64,000 bases of DNA from Limnephilus marmoratus (taxonomy: Eukaryota > Arthropoda > Insecta > Trichoptera > Limnephilidae), in the NCBI GenBank assembly GCA_917880885.1, contig OU862934.1, positions 32,658,734-32,722,733 of the forward strand, given 5' to 3'. Made by a program: the position numbers and the translations under genes. Position 1 is the stretch's first letter. Each line of letters starts with the position of its first letter. A model generated the notes under the pieces. That model was not told where the DNA came from. It did not search any database and was given only the letters and a program-made list of their open reading frames with translations. Shown here in pieces: positions 46,101 to 56,400 of the stretch.

Positions 46101-46772
46101 CACACGCTTGCTCGTGATTGGTTTATTTATGTTTTCAACATGGCTTCCGATAAACAGCTGATTTCGACTGTCAAACATCTGAAGAATTAGTTCACGCAGG
46201 CGTCGTTATTCTTGTTACTGGCGCTAGTAGCAGCCTCAGTTTCCTACTCTTCTGAGCGAGTGGACAGTTTTGTGTGTCATCATGACAATTTCACTCGCCG
46301 ATTTACCCGCTTTTAAATTTAGTAGATAGTAGCTTATAAACTCACCGTGTCTCATCGAGCCCTTAGCAAGGATTTTTTTTTACATTAACTCCACACAGGA
46401 GACCTTGAGGAAAATAATTTCCCTCAGGGCCTATGTCATGTGAAATGCTGTGTGGAGTGGGTCTTTTTGAGGAGTGGAAGGAATGAACATTTGTCATGAA
46501 GAGACCCATGTTGTAGGAAGGAGGAAACACAGAGGCCGGCAAATCGTTCCACAGCCGAACTGTTGAACACAAGAATGAGTGATTGATTTTTAGTCTCTAT
46601 TCTTAGAACTTGGAATGGTGACAAGTCACCAAGAATATCAAACCTTTGATAGACAAAAATTATAGTATGGAAATTTCTCAAACCTGCTCATTGGGCGCAT
46701 TTTAATGTCACGTCTAAACTCCTCGTCGAAATTCAACACCTTCAGTCTATCCATTAGAGCAAAGTCAATCAT
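30396..46772 (-). CDS. IFT57: IFT57, intraflagellar transport protein 57 (IFT-B complex)
   Basis: Seven exons in transcript order: 46772-46684, 45799-45597, 44823-44542, 42646-42521, 33146-32968, 31841-31751 and 30556-30396. All introns are GT-AG and phases agree, giving 376 residues plus TAA. The N-terminal calponin-homology-like region has NFDEEF, KMRPMSRYYF, SNPSEQFHVF, LATWLCRK and EDDDPNSTVSGIL, aligning along its length with vertebrate IFT57. An acidic linker follows, then WKGEVERAAPSLRI with DWRTH, then a coiled-coil C-terminal half including IVNIKRAVTQLRKEI. IFT57 is a peripheral IFT-B subunit needed for cilium assembly; in insects its use is expected in sensory neurons and sperm. At 376 residues it is shorter than vertebrate forms (about 430), mainly at the N-terminus and tail. 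Introns are loaded with transposons. Confidence 0.95.
30700..30985 (-). mobile_element. RTE-like LINE 3' fragment
   Basis: The minus strand resembles the coding 3' end seen at 54.5 and 63.1 kb (gtagtgtaagaagaatatat, atgtcaagagtcagaataat). Strongly decayed. Confidence 0.65.
31202..31588 (+). mobile_element. Short LINE-derived element
   Basis: From ccctgccgtaggtcacccca through accagattcctacccacccc to the tail ctactgtgtggagctaatgtaaaaa. The first 80 bp are missing. A partial SINE (31118-31200) abuts it. It lies downstream of IFT57 exon 6, inside the last intron. Confidence 0.75.
31751..31841 (-). CDS. IFT57: IFT57 exon 6: coiled coil
   Basis: It reads AASVGVTQRQEILSELTDKV then ENVKQKTEMK. It matches the GVTERTRLLSEVTEELEKVKQ-type segment of IFT57. 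Phase 0 in, phase 1 out. Confidence 0.92.
31931..32598 (+). mobile_element. Short LINE-derived element split by hAT-type MITE
   Basis: It starts CAATTTGGGAGGCGAGTATG and runs to atgacacaggc at 32334. It resumes at 32558 with acacaggccctgagggaaca. The 8-bp duplication ACACAGGC marks the MITE insertion. Confidence 0.8.
32335..32557. mobile_element. hAT-type MITE (CAAGGGCGGATC family), copy 2
   Basis: Ends CAAGGGCGGATCTAGC and CTGGATCCGCCCTTG with perfect 8-bp duplications ACACAGGC (32327-32334, 32558-32565). Closely similar to the 15105 copy through its whole length. Confidence 0.87.
32968..33146 (-). CDS. IFT57: IFT57 exon 5: coiled coil
   Basis: It encodes about 60 residues from ELGQLSAAVGDSLQRASLRA to ATTAVDSYK, an Ala/Leu/Arg heptad-rich helix. 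It is unusually GC-rich beside its AT-rich surroundings. Phase 1 in, phase 0 out. Confidence 0.88.
33147..33773. other. IFT57 intron stretch, nothing recognised
   Basis: AT-rich sequence between IFT57 exon 5 and the (TAA)n tract, with no recognised element. Confidence 0.4.
33774..36363 (+). mobile_element. Dong/R4-like retrotransposon in a (TAA)n tract
   Basis: An open frame (about 33818-36316, 818 residues from a TTG at 33860) has reverse transcriptase motifs YRPITCLPT, YIDYQKAFDSVPH, LSPLWFC and the catalytic YMDD. It is followed by a C-x2-C-x8-H-x4-C knuckle (CRKC...HIISGC) and RPDIVLHD...YIIDVAIP, matching the restriction-like endonuclease of R2/R4-type elements. The left flank is nine TAA repeats; Dong/R4 elements are known to insert into TAA repeats. 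The N-terminal zinc-finger region is absent, so it is 5'-truncated. Its last 30 bp and a right TAA flank lie beyond the LINE, at about 39963-39998. Confidence 0.85.
36370..39956 (-). mobile_element. Full-length LINE (Jockey/CR1 group) with intact endonuclease-RT frame
   Basis: The 1059-codon frame (39620-36441) runs without a stop. It encodes an AP-type endonuclease (NYTNIRGL, FLSETQ, VLGDFNVHNE, SSDH) and then a reverse transcriptase (NYRPIAITS, LDISKAFDRVWH, GVPQGSVLSP, catalytic YADD), plus a family-typical C-terminus. The 3' end has a hairpin-forming tail and 17 A. The insertion duplicated TTGACA (36364-36369, 39957-39962). The 5' end CAATTTGGTAGGCGGG matches the start of all the short derivatives. 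No ORF1 is seen. An intact frame with clean target duplications indicates a young insertion. It lies in IFT57 intron 4, antisense to the Dong-like element. Confidence 0.9.
40070..41010 (-). mobile_element. 5'-truncated LINE with 87-nt poly(A) tract
   Basis: The minus strand codes for a reverse transcriptase C-terminus (ENKLTFRPHIEGV, LRILYFSLVRSRLERGSLIW, LERVQKKFLRFL), stop at 40390, then a 3' UTR and an uninterrupted tail seen as 87 T at 40070-40156. Its family differs from the 36-40 kb LINE. No clear target duplication was found. Confidence 0.8.
41011..41513. other. IFT57 intron stretch, nothing recognised
   Basis: AT-rich, no element or exon recognised. Confidence 0.35.
41514..41945 (-). 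mobile_element. Short LINE-derived element, near complete
   Basis: On the minus strand it starts CAGTTTGGGAGGCGGGTATG and ends ctcaggtgtggagctaataaa. It is about 430 bp: the LINE first ~340-350 bp plus its last ~80 bp, with the coding region missing. Confidence 0.82.
42212..42381. mobile_element. hAT-type MITE (CAAGGGCGGATC family), copy 3
   Basis: Ends CAAGGGCGGATCCAGG and TAAATCCGCCCTTG with perfect 8-bp duplications ATCTGAAT (42204-42211, 42382-42389). The interior differs from the other two copies, so this is a related subfamily. Confidence 0.85.
42521..42646 (-). CDS. IFT57: IFT57 exon 4
   Basis: It reads AAHMADWKGEVERAAPSLRI, then DWRTHTQQLVAHRK, matching the W-x-x-EVERV-x-P-x-L-K and DWR(I)H words of IFT57. 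It is separated from exon 5 by a 9.4-kb repeat-filled intron, yet the phases (1/1) join exactly. Confidence 0.93.
42980..44300 (-). mobile_element. Decayed hAT element carrying GC-rich exon-like sequence
   Basis: Both ends are rich in CCGAATA/TATTCGG words (42995-43090, 44225-44280), as in many insect hAT elements. On the minus strand 44050-44215 reads TDENAEHGSIANEIDFYMET, then CKWFSAIAK, stop, YPAEFAKIYLS, resembling the conserved hAT transposase C-terminus. That relic breaks off just after this motif. The next stretch toward lower coordinates (about 43300-44030) is GC-rich and unlike a transposase. Exact ends are uncertain. Confidence 0.5.
43922..43999 (+). pseudogene. Exon-like block inside hAT relic
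   Basis: Between acceptor cccctctag and donor AAG|GTAGGC the plus strand reads TYNPGVERFHQLCRTKPELD and LVQK. An upstream GC-rich block ending CCTGGCACCT|GTGAGT (43639) reads GSPFLGPFDDRPPGT. Joined directly they would make a stop (T+GA). Pro-Gly-x-Tyr words recall PG-rich ciliary proteins, but this is only a resemblance. Confidence 0.3.
44542..44823 (-). CDS. IFT57: IFT57 exon 3: end of N-terminal domain and acidic linker
   Basis: It begins FGEHVVYLLEKLSEKAV, matching the YGEQVCYVLD... helix of vertebrate IFT57, then WRPLEIK. A long Glu/Asp/Ser linker follows (EDEDLENENGVVEEVEYSS), as in other IFT57 proteins. Phase 1 to phase 1. Confidence 0.92.
44886..45125 (-). mobile_element. SINE, minus orientation
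   Basis: Same body as the 55.1-kb SINE: on the plus strand accgcacaagagtaacaactg to ttataccagggcgatactaag, with the A-tail seen as TTTTTTTT at 44880. Confidence 0.7.
45597..45799 (-). CDS. IFT57: IFT57 exon 2
   Basis: It encodes YYFLVESNPSEQFHVF, then TWLCRKCGVDLQSP, DDDPNSTVSGIL and FSPNKLKQG. This is the most conserved part of the IFT57 N-terminal domain. Acceptor tcatcag and donor AAG|GTTTGT fit phases 2 and 1. Confidence 0.94.
45858..45927 (+). mobile_element. Short LINE-derived element, interrupted by Harbinger-like MITE
   Basis: aatttgggagaccatttatt to ctacgtttggtaactta is the family 5' part. After the MITE it resumes for a few bases (TTAGCAAGG) before another LINE tail inserted at 46367. 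Confidence 0.65.
45928..46362. mobile_element. Harbinger-like MITE, TTA duplication, copy 2
   Basis: Inverted ends AGGCTCGATGACACACGGC and GTGTCTCATCGAGCCC, flanked by TTA (45925-45927, 46363-46365). 435 bp, close in length and end sequence to the 16982 copy. Confidence 0.8.
46367..46580 (-). mobile_element. LINE 3' fragment
   Basis: Oligo(T), then the complement of the LINE tail and C-terminal codons (TVRLWNDLPASVFPPSYNMG on the minus strand). It lies in IFT57 intron 1. Confidence 0.75.
46684..46772 (-). CDS. IFT57: IFT57 exon 1 (start)
   Basis: ATG at 46772-46770 opens MIDFALMDRLKVLNFDEEF and continues to KMRPMS. A TGA lies in frame 15 bp upstream and no closer acceptor is evident, which supports this start. 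It ends in phase 2 at AG|GTTTGA. An extra upstream coding exon cannot be excluded. Confidence 0.85.
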
Positions 46773-47365
46773 TGTGTGAAGAATTCAATTCAATTTTATA
46801 ATTATATTACGCAAAAACTGTTTAATATTGCTTGGGACGAACCAAGCAAAAAGAATGAAAGAATCTGACATAAAATTGTTATTGTTTTCGATGTCGTTAC
46901 CATGGTACCCATCGAAATTTGGTAAATTAAATTGAGAGTAAAATTACCCAATAAAATTACCAATGCTAATATATTTTCTTGTATATCCAACACGAAATCC
47001 TTCCAATTTTACCAATGAACGAACAAAAATTTTTTTTTTTTTATGTGAATTTCGCATCACAGCTTCATTTTCTTTCTTTGCGAGTAGGTACTTACATATT
47101 TCTCTGAAATATCGATTATAATAAATAATACCGATTAAAAATTACATCTTTGGAATAAAAACATTTCCGCCAAAACAACTGTCAAATGTTTTGAAAACTC
47201 TTGTCAGTGTCAGTTTTTTCATGATTGCGCTATAAAATTGCGTAAAATTAATAACTGAGCGCAAAATTAATTTAGCTAGCTCATTTATAAGTTTGTTTGT
47301 TGGTTTGTATTCTGAGATGTAATGAATTTTATCTGTTTTTGAGGAAAAAGCAGTGTGTTTTCAAA
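46773..47365. promoter_or_regulatory. Bidirectional IFT57/ATRIP promoter region
   Basis: The start codons of the minus-strand IFT57 and plus-strand ATRIP are 593 bp apart with no ORF or recognised repeat between them. It must hold both promoters unless a 5' UTR intron lies further away. No convincing TATA box was seen. An oligo(A/T) run lies at 47029-47041. Confidence 0.6.
46896..46909 (-). promoter_or_regulatory. Candidate RFX X-box of IFT57
   Basis: On the IFT57 sense strand the site reads GGTACC-AT-GGTAAC. The right half fits the X-box half site RRNRAC exactly and the left half fits RYYNYY with one mismatch. It lies 124 bp upstream of the start codon, the usual position for X-boxes of ciliary genes regulated by RFX factors. 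Confidence 0.5.
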
Positions 47366-47495
47366 ATGTCAAAACGTCAAGGAGAGCCCCAATTCAACCA
47401 AATTAAAAAGCCGAAACTTAATTTGTATCCCAATTCTCAAAGTCTTCCTTCCACCGATAAACCTATCAACAACACTGCGACGTGTGCGACTCAAA
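47366..47495 (+). CDS. ATRIP: ATRIP exon 1
   Basis: The ATG in the context aaaATGt opens MSKRQGEPQFNQIKKPKLNL. IKKPKL could serve as a nuclear localisation signal. It ends in phase 1 at A|GTAAGC. A longer reading frame upstream lacks an ATG, so this start is preferred. Confidence 0.8.
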
Positions 47496-50400
47496 GTAAG
47501 CATTGAATTACTTTTAAAGCCATATTAAAGTTGTTATGATAATAAACATGATTGATAACATAACCTATATTATAAATTATGTGCTTGGAAGTTTTCTTGG
47601 AGGGTTTTTAGGGGAATGGGTCGTTGGTAATTATCGGTTCGGGTAAATATCGGTTCGGACTGGCCACGCTTATTACGAACAATTTTTAGAAAAAAACTTT
47701 AGATTCGCCTTAATTACTATAAAAGGAAACTTTTTGGCTTTGGGGCGGCGGAAAATAATGCATTTTAATTTTCAATTGCATAAAACCAAAATTCACTTCG
47801 CGAACCGACCCAGCGAAAATCCCACGGCCGTAACTGTCACTGTTATGGTGTTATGTTGGTATTCTTGATAAATTATCAAGAGCTAATACGACTGTAGCCG
47901 ACTTCGTGAGATAATGCGCGTATTTATGAAATTTGTCTAGCGGGCTTGTTTGTGTAACATGGTTTGTGATACAAAAGAAAGTGCCCCTTTATAACGCCTG
48001 CTCGCGTCAACGCAAGAAAAACATCCCAGTTTTCAAGTGGTTTAGCGGCTACGCTAAGTTTGTGTAACATGGTTTGTGATTCGCGGTATTTCATGTAGGT
48101 ATCCCACGAAGTCGGCTGCAGTCCATAACAGTGACAGCTACGGCCGCGGATTTTCGCTGCGTCGGTTCGCGAAGTGAATTTTGGTTTTATGCAATTGAAA
48201 ATTAAAATGCATTATTTTCCGCCGCCCCAAAGCCAAAAAGTTTCCTTTTATAGTAATTAAGGCGAATCTAAAGTTTTTTTCTAAAAATTATTCGTAATAA
48301 GCTTGGCCAGTCCGAACCGATATTTACCGGGTCGTTTCTCTTTCTTTTATAAATATTTCCTAACCTCGTGACGTGTATATATATTTTTGATAAATATTCT
48401 ACTCACCGTTGCACTACTATTACGCACAAACTTTGGAAATCACACTACATTTCAACTTAATTACTATAAGAAACTAATTACGTCTGGTTAGATTGTAAAA
48501 GAGATCAATTAAAATTCCATTTTTATTCAATCAAGTTCAAAATTTCCGTTGCTGCCATTTTTTTTTTCTTTTGTATGGATTGACATTAGCGTGAGTTTTG
48601 TTTCAATCTAAATATGGATGAATTACTTATTATACCTAAACTAAGAACCTAATAACCTACTTTATGCACATAATAGTTGTTTCTTGTAGTAATTAAGTTG
48701 GAACAAAATGTAATTTCCATAATCTGTGCCTAAGTGCGGCGGTTAATGGAATAATTACCTCAACTAATTAGTACAAGATATTTTGTTAATTATTTACCTG
48801 ATAGCCAAACTTTTATGCACAGATTATGAAAATTACACTTCGTTTCAACAAATACCAAAAGAGACAATTATTATGTGGACAAAATAGGTTATTTTATTTT
48901 ATTTATTTATTTATTTATTATTAATTTCAATAGCAAGGTTTGTACATGTATGTATAATGTATAGTATAAGTATAGATCCATTTTTTTTTTCACAGACCTC
49001 CTCACTAGGATTTCCTGTTCTGAGGTGGCCTGTAGTTTTTTAAAATATTTGTATTTGGCTATGGATTGACTTTATATCGGATTCATGATGTTTGTAATTT
49101 TATTATCACTTTGATCTCTCAGCCATGTTTTTACTTTTGTTTTAAATATGTTAATTTCCTTTATATTTTTGATTTGATCTGGTAGAGCATTGTATAATTT
49201 CATAGCATGGAATTTATTATTTCTCTGTCCAAAAGATGTGTTCAAACTGGGAGTAACCAGGATGTTATTGCTTAGGTTCTTATTTTGGGTAAACTAAGTA
49301 ATTCATGCGTATTTAGATTGAAACCAAACTCACGCTAATGTCAATCCATGCAAAAAAATTACATGTGTGCAGTTCACACGCGGTAGCAGTCAAATCTTCA
49401 GAAAACTAAAGTAGAGAAGAGTGGGGAGGCTACGAAGCACCGCCCAAAGAAGAGACCGATTATTCTATCTCATTTTCCTCGCAAACTAAATCCTATAGAT
49501 GTATGTATTTGTTTCTTTTTAGTGTCGCTTTTTCGTTTCATCGAGGTTCAAATCACAACAGTGCTAGAGAAGTTTTCACTTCAAAAAAAATTTAAATGGC
49601 AGTAAACGGGAAATTTTGAACTTTGCACACATGTTCGATTCGGTTGGCTAAGTCCTCCATCACGACACAAGCAACATTTTCTGCTTACTGTGGTGGTTGT
49701 AGATAGGAGATTTTGAAATATTGTCGAGTTATTTGTAACCCGGGAATGTTTGTCTTTCTTTTAAAAAAATTTAAATTTATATTGGGGGAGATAGAAAATG
49801 AATAATTGGCTATTAGGTTCTTAGTTTGGGTTAGTTAAATAATTTGTGAGTATTTAGATTGAAGCAGAATCATTCAGAAACGTCACATCTTTCTAACAAG
49901 ATCAAACACGGTGTTAAAAAGCAGGAAGTTTTTAACTTTGATTGAAAAAAATGAACTTTAAAGCATCTTTTACAATCTCCTCTGATGTAAATATTTATTT
50001 ACGGGCTGTTGTGCACTCTCCAAAAGAATCTCTTCAACAATAAACATTGTAACATTAAAGTATGTTATTTACTACCTGCACTACAAGATATCACACTGAG
50101 AGTATCTACCACTCTATTAATAAATTAATATGGATAATTTTGTTTTCAGACCTATTACCCGATGACGATGATATTTGGGGAGATGGCAATGATGAAATCC
50201 TCCTTCTCGCGAGTCAGGTTTATGAACAGGCGGAACAATGCGATTTTTCTTCCATCGCCAACTACACGTTATGGAACAAACCCCCGCTAACATCCACGCA
50301 AAAAACCGTCATAAACGCCGAACAGGGCACTTCCAAATCATCCATCCAACCAAACATGTTCTACGGTGAACAACAAATCTACAACGAATTCAAAAAACCG

Positions 50401-53400
50401 GCAAATATTCAAGCAGATCGGTTCGATGCCAAAAGAAATTCAAATTTTAAAACAAACGCAACTGTAACAGGACAATCTGTAAGCAATTTAATTTCAAAAG
50501 GAACCGTAAAAGAACAATCTGTAAGCCATACTAGTTCGAAAGGCACCGTAATAGAACAGTCTGTAAGCAATTCAAATTTGAATGGAACCGTAATAGGACA
50601 ATCTGTAAGCAATTTTAATTCGAAAGGAACCGTAATAGAACAATCTGTAAGCAATTTAAATTTAAACGGACAGAGTTTAACGGCAAATCCAGTGGTCGAC
50701 GGGCAATTCCAGCATTTGATGAGAGAATTGCGTATTGCAAAGGCGGCGAATGATAAATTGCGACACGAACATGAAATGCTGGCAGATGAGAATATGTTTT
50801 GCAAGGGGGAAGTGTCCATTTTGAGGACGCAGATTAAGAATAGCCAGTCGCAGCTAGATGCAGCCAGAATGCAAAGGTTGAAGATAGAAGAAAAGAAACA
50901 GATGGATTGGAATGAGAAACTGTTAGCGTTGGAGAGGGAGAATCAAAGCATGAAGGCTCAGATTGAATTTAAGGTGAGTTAAGACAACGATTTATTCTGC
51001 ACAGTATCCTCTTAGTAATCCGCCACTCGATTATCCAACAACTACTGTAATCTGTTGTTAATTTTGTCCAAACTAAAAACTTACCATTTTTGTCTTTCAT
51101 ATCCTTAAATTAAATATACCTTTAAACTATAAACCAAGCTGAATTGGCTATGTAACTTTTGTTGTTTTTCAGACTTTAGAAGAATCTAACTTGAAAGAGA
51201 GATGTCGATTATTGGAAAATAGCAAAATAAAACTTACGGAACCAGTGGCAGCCACCAGAAGCAAATGGCCCAGGTATTTAATAACACCTACATTAGTGAT
51301 TCTTTACTGGGGCCCTGCGCCCGTTTGTGGGCGTTTTGGAGGTCTATCGGGCGGCTTTTTTAAATTTTTAGGTATTAGGGGGCGCTGCAGGTGAGCGGGC
51401 ATTATGACGATGGAGAAAATAAGCTCATTCACGAGCTATGCACACTGATTCACTGACACACTTTCTTTAGGCGCAACGATTTTTTAACTTCTGTTAAATA
51501 AACTACACTTTCACTCAGAAAAATTGAAAATGAGGCATAATACTCAATGTCATTGTGTTTCATATAAAATAAAGGCCCATTCAAAAAGACTCAAAATATC
51601 ACCTACGAGTGAAAGTTTTGTACCATCCGAGGCTCGACACTTCTTACGTATGTGTTCATTCGTTGAGGAGCATTCATAGATGAGGAAATAGAGTTATGCT
51701 TTTACAGCCTTACTAAAAAAAAACCTTTCACGGCCGATAACCTGTGTTACTGCAACAACATGAATAAACCCCTTGTACACTAAAACACGAACTACTATTA
51801 ATAAGCTTTCTTCCGCGGTCACGCTTTAAAATACAATTTATATCTGGCAACATTTTAAATGGCCATAATTTACTTTGTAAAAATGTTTGTTTTAATTCAT
51901 TTCCGCCAGGGGTGTAATTGTGCTCCGTGGTCCGCGCAAATAAAAACAGTTTGCTTTATTTATGGCGGGAATTTTGTTAGCAAATATTTCGATTTTACTG
52001 AATGATTTCTATGATAGTGACCAATTCACTCTTCTATTCATATAATTAATATATTTAACGTGTTTTTTTCATAAGTTTTAGTCAAGTTATAAGCACAATA
52101 ATCGTACTTTGAAAGTTGAATTGTCAGAAAATTATTTTACATGATACACAAAAATTCAAATTTACATTTAAGGATCTTCATTTTATGAGAATTTCTTAAA
52201 AGGGGTGTTTTTTTTAATATTAATATCTAATACATGTGTTCGAAAACGTATTAAAGAAATTGACTTCTTTAGAGATGCAAGAAATCTGTGTTAAATATCG
52301 GTTTATTTTTAGGTTATTATTTTTCATTAAAGCAAAATTTGAAAATTTTTATTATTTTTTTATTGTATGCACGAGGAAAAAGTGAGATGACAGTTTCCTT
52401 CCAAATTCATTACATAAAAGGACTGTGTTTTTTAAATTTATATTTTTTTTTATTTCTCTACATTTCTCTATATCTCTACATTTTTTTTTTTAATTTCTCA
52501 ACAATTTTTCTACATTTTGGTTAAAAATGTTTTGGTAAGAATTTTTTTTCCCTTTTTTTCTGTGTTTGAATGATAAAATATGGCAATTTTTAAAATTCTT
52601 AAGTGTATTTCAAATACACAAATCTAAAAGGTAATTTTATTTAGTTTATAAATGGTATTTGTTTTTAAGAAATCTTCAAAAATAAGAAATACATAGAACA
52701 TTCTAAATACTTTGGAAAAATTCCACATTTCGTTCAGAAATCATTAAAAAAACAGTCGTACACATGAGATAAACTACCTCCCAGGCCGTGTAAACAATGT
52801 ATATTTTTTCCATGAACAATTTTTAAATTAGTAATGTTTTCACATACACGCTCGTTGATCAATTAAATAAAATTTTCATGGGGTTTTTTAGTAAGGCTGT
52901 TAGTGTGTAACTCAAAAACGCTGATGTCGGAGTTACCTAATGTAGTAATTACCCCACGATATATATTCAATTGATAGGTATAACCTTTAAAAGTTATTAT
53001 AACAAAAATTGTATTTTATAATCATTTATGTTTTGTAATTTGAATAAGTTTGATTGTTTCAACAGCTTCAGTCAAAAGATGAATAATACAATTAACCACA
53101 CAAGATCGGACCACTCAGAAATGAAACACAATTCAGTGGATGGGGGAACTCAAACTGAGTGTGTGAATTTACTCAGACTAAAAACTAACACAGTTTGTCG
53201 TAAGTGGAATCATTTTTTTTTGCTTTAGCTGTGTGACCAGATCTGAATAGCCAGGTACTTCCACGTCACCTTCCCCTCCGCACTACCTTTAGCCTTTTAA
53301 TAATGTTATTATTAAGTTCTGCAAGTATTCTTGTGGCAGTTGTTTCCGCTTCCAAGGCCATTTTCAATTGTGGTCAAACCATTTTGAGATAACTTTTTTA

Positions 53401-56400
53401 CATGATGTTTAAATTTTTTTTTTTAAATCATAAAGAGTTCTACGAATTAAACATAAAAAGAATTAATAATACCTTCAGCCTCATAACATATCCACACAGG
53501 AGGCCCTGAGGGGCTATGTCATATTTGGGGATGCTGTGATGGGAGTCTTTTTAGGAAAGGGAAGGAGAGGAAGTTCTGGGAAGGAAAAAGGTATCTGGGG
53601 TGGGTAGGAATATGGGGTCAGTGTGTCCGGGAGTAGACATATGAATCCATTCCTCCCACTGCGGTGCAAGGCGAGAAAGAACGACTGGAGGGGTCAATAG
53701 GTCTCCCTCAACCAGTCTCTTCCGATCCGGCCTGCCGTGCAGTTGATGGGCAGATGCATCTGCCACCAAGATTGGACGAACCTCACCCCATGAACCTGCT
53801 GAGTCATCAAACGTAGCGAACCACTTGGGGTGACCTATGGCAGAGGTGTTGCTAATCCAATAAATGGTTCCCGGGGCGGTGGTACCCATATCCACCTACC
53901 AAATTAATTTGAATAGGGACGCTTGAGCAGTACTAAAATAACAAATGCTGTCTTTTCACAGCCCATGTTCACTCCTTCCTTTCCTTGAAAAGACACTCTA
54001 CTAAGCATCCCCAAAGTTGACAAAGGCTTTTATATTACGTATATTATTAGACATTATCATAATTAAGTTGAATTTAATTGTTTTTTTTTCTTTCAGGTTA
54101 TCCAATTCTAGAAGAAATTCCAAAGTCATTTTTTCAATATACTCCAATAAAGAAAAATATTCCAATAATTTTCAGTTCCAACAAAGAATCTCTATTTGTA
54201 GAACATTCCAGTTTTTCATCAATTCGGAAAAGAATTTTGAAGGAATTTAATCACAGAGCTTCCAGAACCACAAATCTAGAAATTCCAGAATCAAACTTAG
54301 AACTTAATATTGTCTATGGTGATGTTTTAAAGCTTATGGATATTTCTGAAGATGGCGTTGATAGAAGTTTAGCCGTTGAATATTCTTTAAGGGTAATTTT
54401 TTTTTGTGTTATCGAACTTACTAATTCTTAACTAAAAACTAACTAACTAACCAATCACGCTGTGTCCGCAGGGGTAGGCAGAAAGTACGGACCGCCAAAC
54501 AACTCTATCGTGGCACACTCCTTGCCTCACTCACATTCATATATCATCTCATACATGCTCTTCTATTATTCTGACTCTTGACATGGCCCAACTCAAGTAT
54601 CTAATTCACTTGGTCGTGCCATGTCTTCCTCGGGTGTCCCCGACTTCTTCTACCATTCTCATTTGCGTCATATATTCTCCTAACACTCCTTTCCTCGTTC
54701 ATTCGCTCTACATGCCCAAACCATCGGAGCGTCCCGTTCTTAATTTTACTCATTACGCTTACATCAGCCTTGCATTCTTTGCTGATCTCCACGTTTCTCC
54801 CACGATCATACATGATTTTACCACACATTCGCCTCAGGGATCTCATTTGTAAAGCATTCAGTCTACTTTCATCCTTCCTCTGCCAGTTCCATGCCTCACT
54901 GCCATACATCAGGGTAGGTACCAGTACTCTATTATGGACGGCTAGTTTCGCTTCTTTGGAGAGTGTTTTGTTGGCGCCAACGGCGTTCAGTCCTCTTCGT
55001 TCTTCGTACTAATTCATCATCATGCCATTTCCGTGCAGAGGTAGACAGAGAGGTTGGGTAGTCACACAACTATGTCCTGACAAAAACTCTTTTGCACTAA
55101 CCTAACCTAACTTTGACGGCCTCTGTGGTTGAGTGGTTAAGAGATCTTTGGCTACGAATCCGAAGGTTCAAATCACGGTGTACCGATATAAATTTTATTA
55201 AATACTTTCATTATCACCCTGGCGAAAAACCACCATTCAGAATCTTTCGCCATGTTAATGGTGACCAGATCTGAATAGCCAGGTACTTCAGCATCTTCCT
55301 CTTTCCCATCTTCTTCCCTGCCTCGCAACATACTCCAATCTATTGGGGATGCCATAGTCTCACTGGCTCCAGGTTATTGGGTGCAATTGGGACTCTTGTG
55401 CGGTATTCCCATTAAATAAATAAACACGATAAATGCCAGTCGCCCTGGCTCCGTGCAGTTGGGACACTTGTGTATAATATTCAATTTGGGAGGCGGGTAT
55501 GGGTAACACCGCCCTGGGAACCATTTATTGAATAACCAACACCTCTGCCGTAGGTCACCCCAAGTGGTTCGCTAAGTTTGGTGACTTAGCAGGGGTGTCC
55601 GGGCTCATGGGGTGTTGTTTGCCTAAGTCTTGATGCCTGATACATTCTCTCGACCCATTGCGCTGTTGTGGGAGTGACAGATTCATACATCCGCCACTCC
55701 TGGACACATTTTTTTTTATTTTTAACATTAACTCCACACAGGAGGCCCTGAGGAAAATAATTTCCCTCAGGGCCTATGTCATCTTTGAAGATGCTGTGTG
55801 GAGGGTCGTTTTTGAGAAGAGGAAGGAGTGAATATGGGTCTTGAAGATACCCATGTTGTAGGAGGGAGGAAACACACAGGCCGGCAAATCATTCCACAGC
55901 CGAGCTGTTGAACGTGACTAATGTTCTCATGTGACTAATGCCGACCGTGTACAAATGTTGGGCTCGTGTTTGGCATGTTTCCCGACAATGCACCGGTGCC
56001 GAGGGGATCTATGACGCTAGTTCCTCAGAGCATCTTTCATTGTAATACCGGTAGAAAAAGGACAGCATTCCCACCTGACGCTTGTACTCTAAAGATTGCA
56101 ATCCGCTTGTTAAGTTAGGAGAATCTATCAAACGGACCGCCTGTTTCTGCACAGTCGAGGGTTTTTTTAGGTATTTTGTGGCTCCAGGCAAGAGGTGGCT
56201 ACCAAATTCGACCGTGGGATGCACTTGTGATATGTACAGGGTTAGCAGTTGTGTAATATATTTTGTGTATCTGCGGGCCCTGTACAGTACGCCCGGTTTT
56301 TGAGAGGCTAACTTAACTCTGGCTTGGATGGAGCCCCCATACCTGAGCTGGTCACTTATAGTTACACCAAGCATATTAATAGAGGTCCTGTTCGGAAGAT

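Noticed and set aside
54078..54431. Stand-alone 117-residue gene
   Set aside because: Its protein-like part is ATRIP exon 5, bounded by tttcag and GTAATT, with phases that fit both neighbours.
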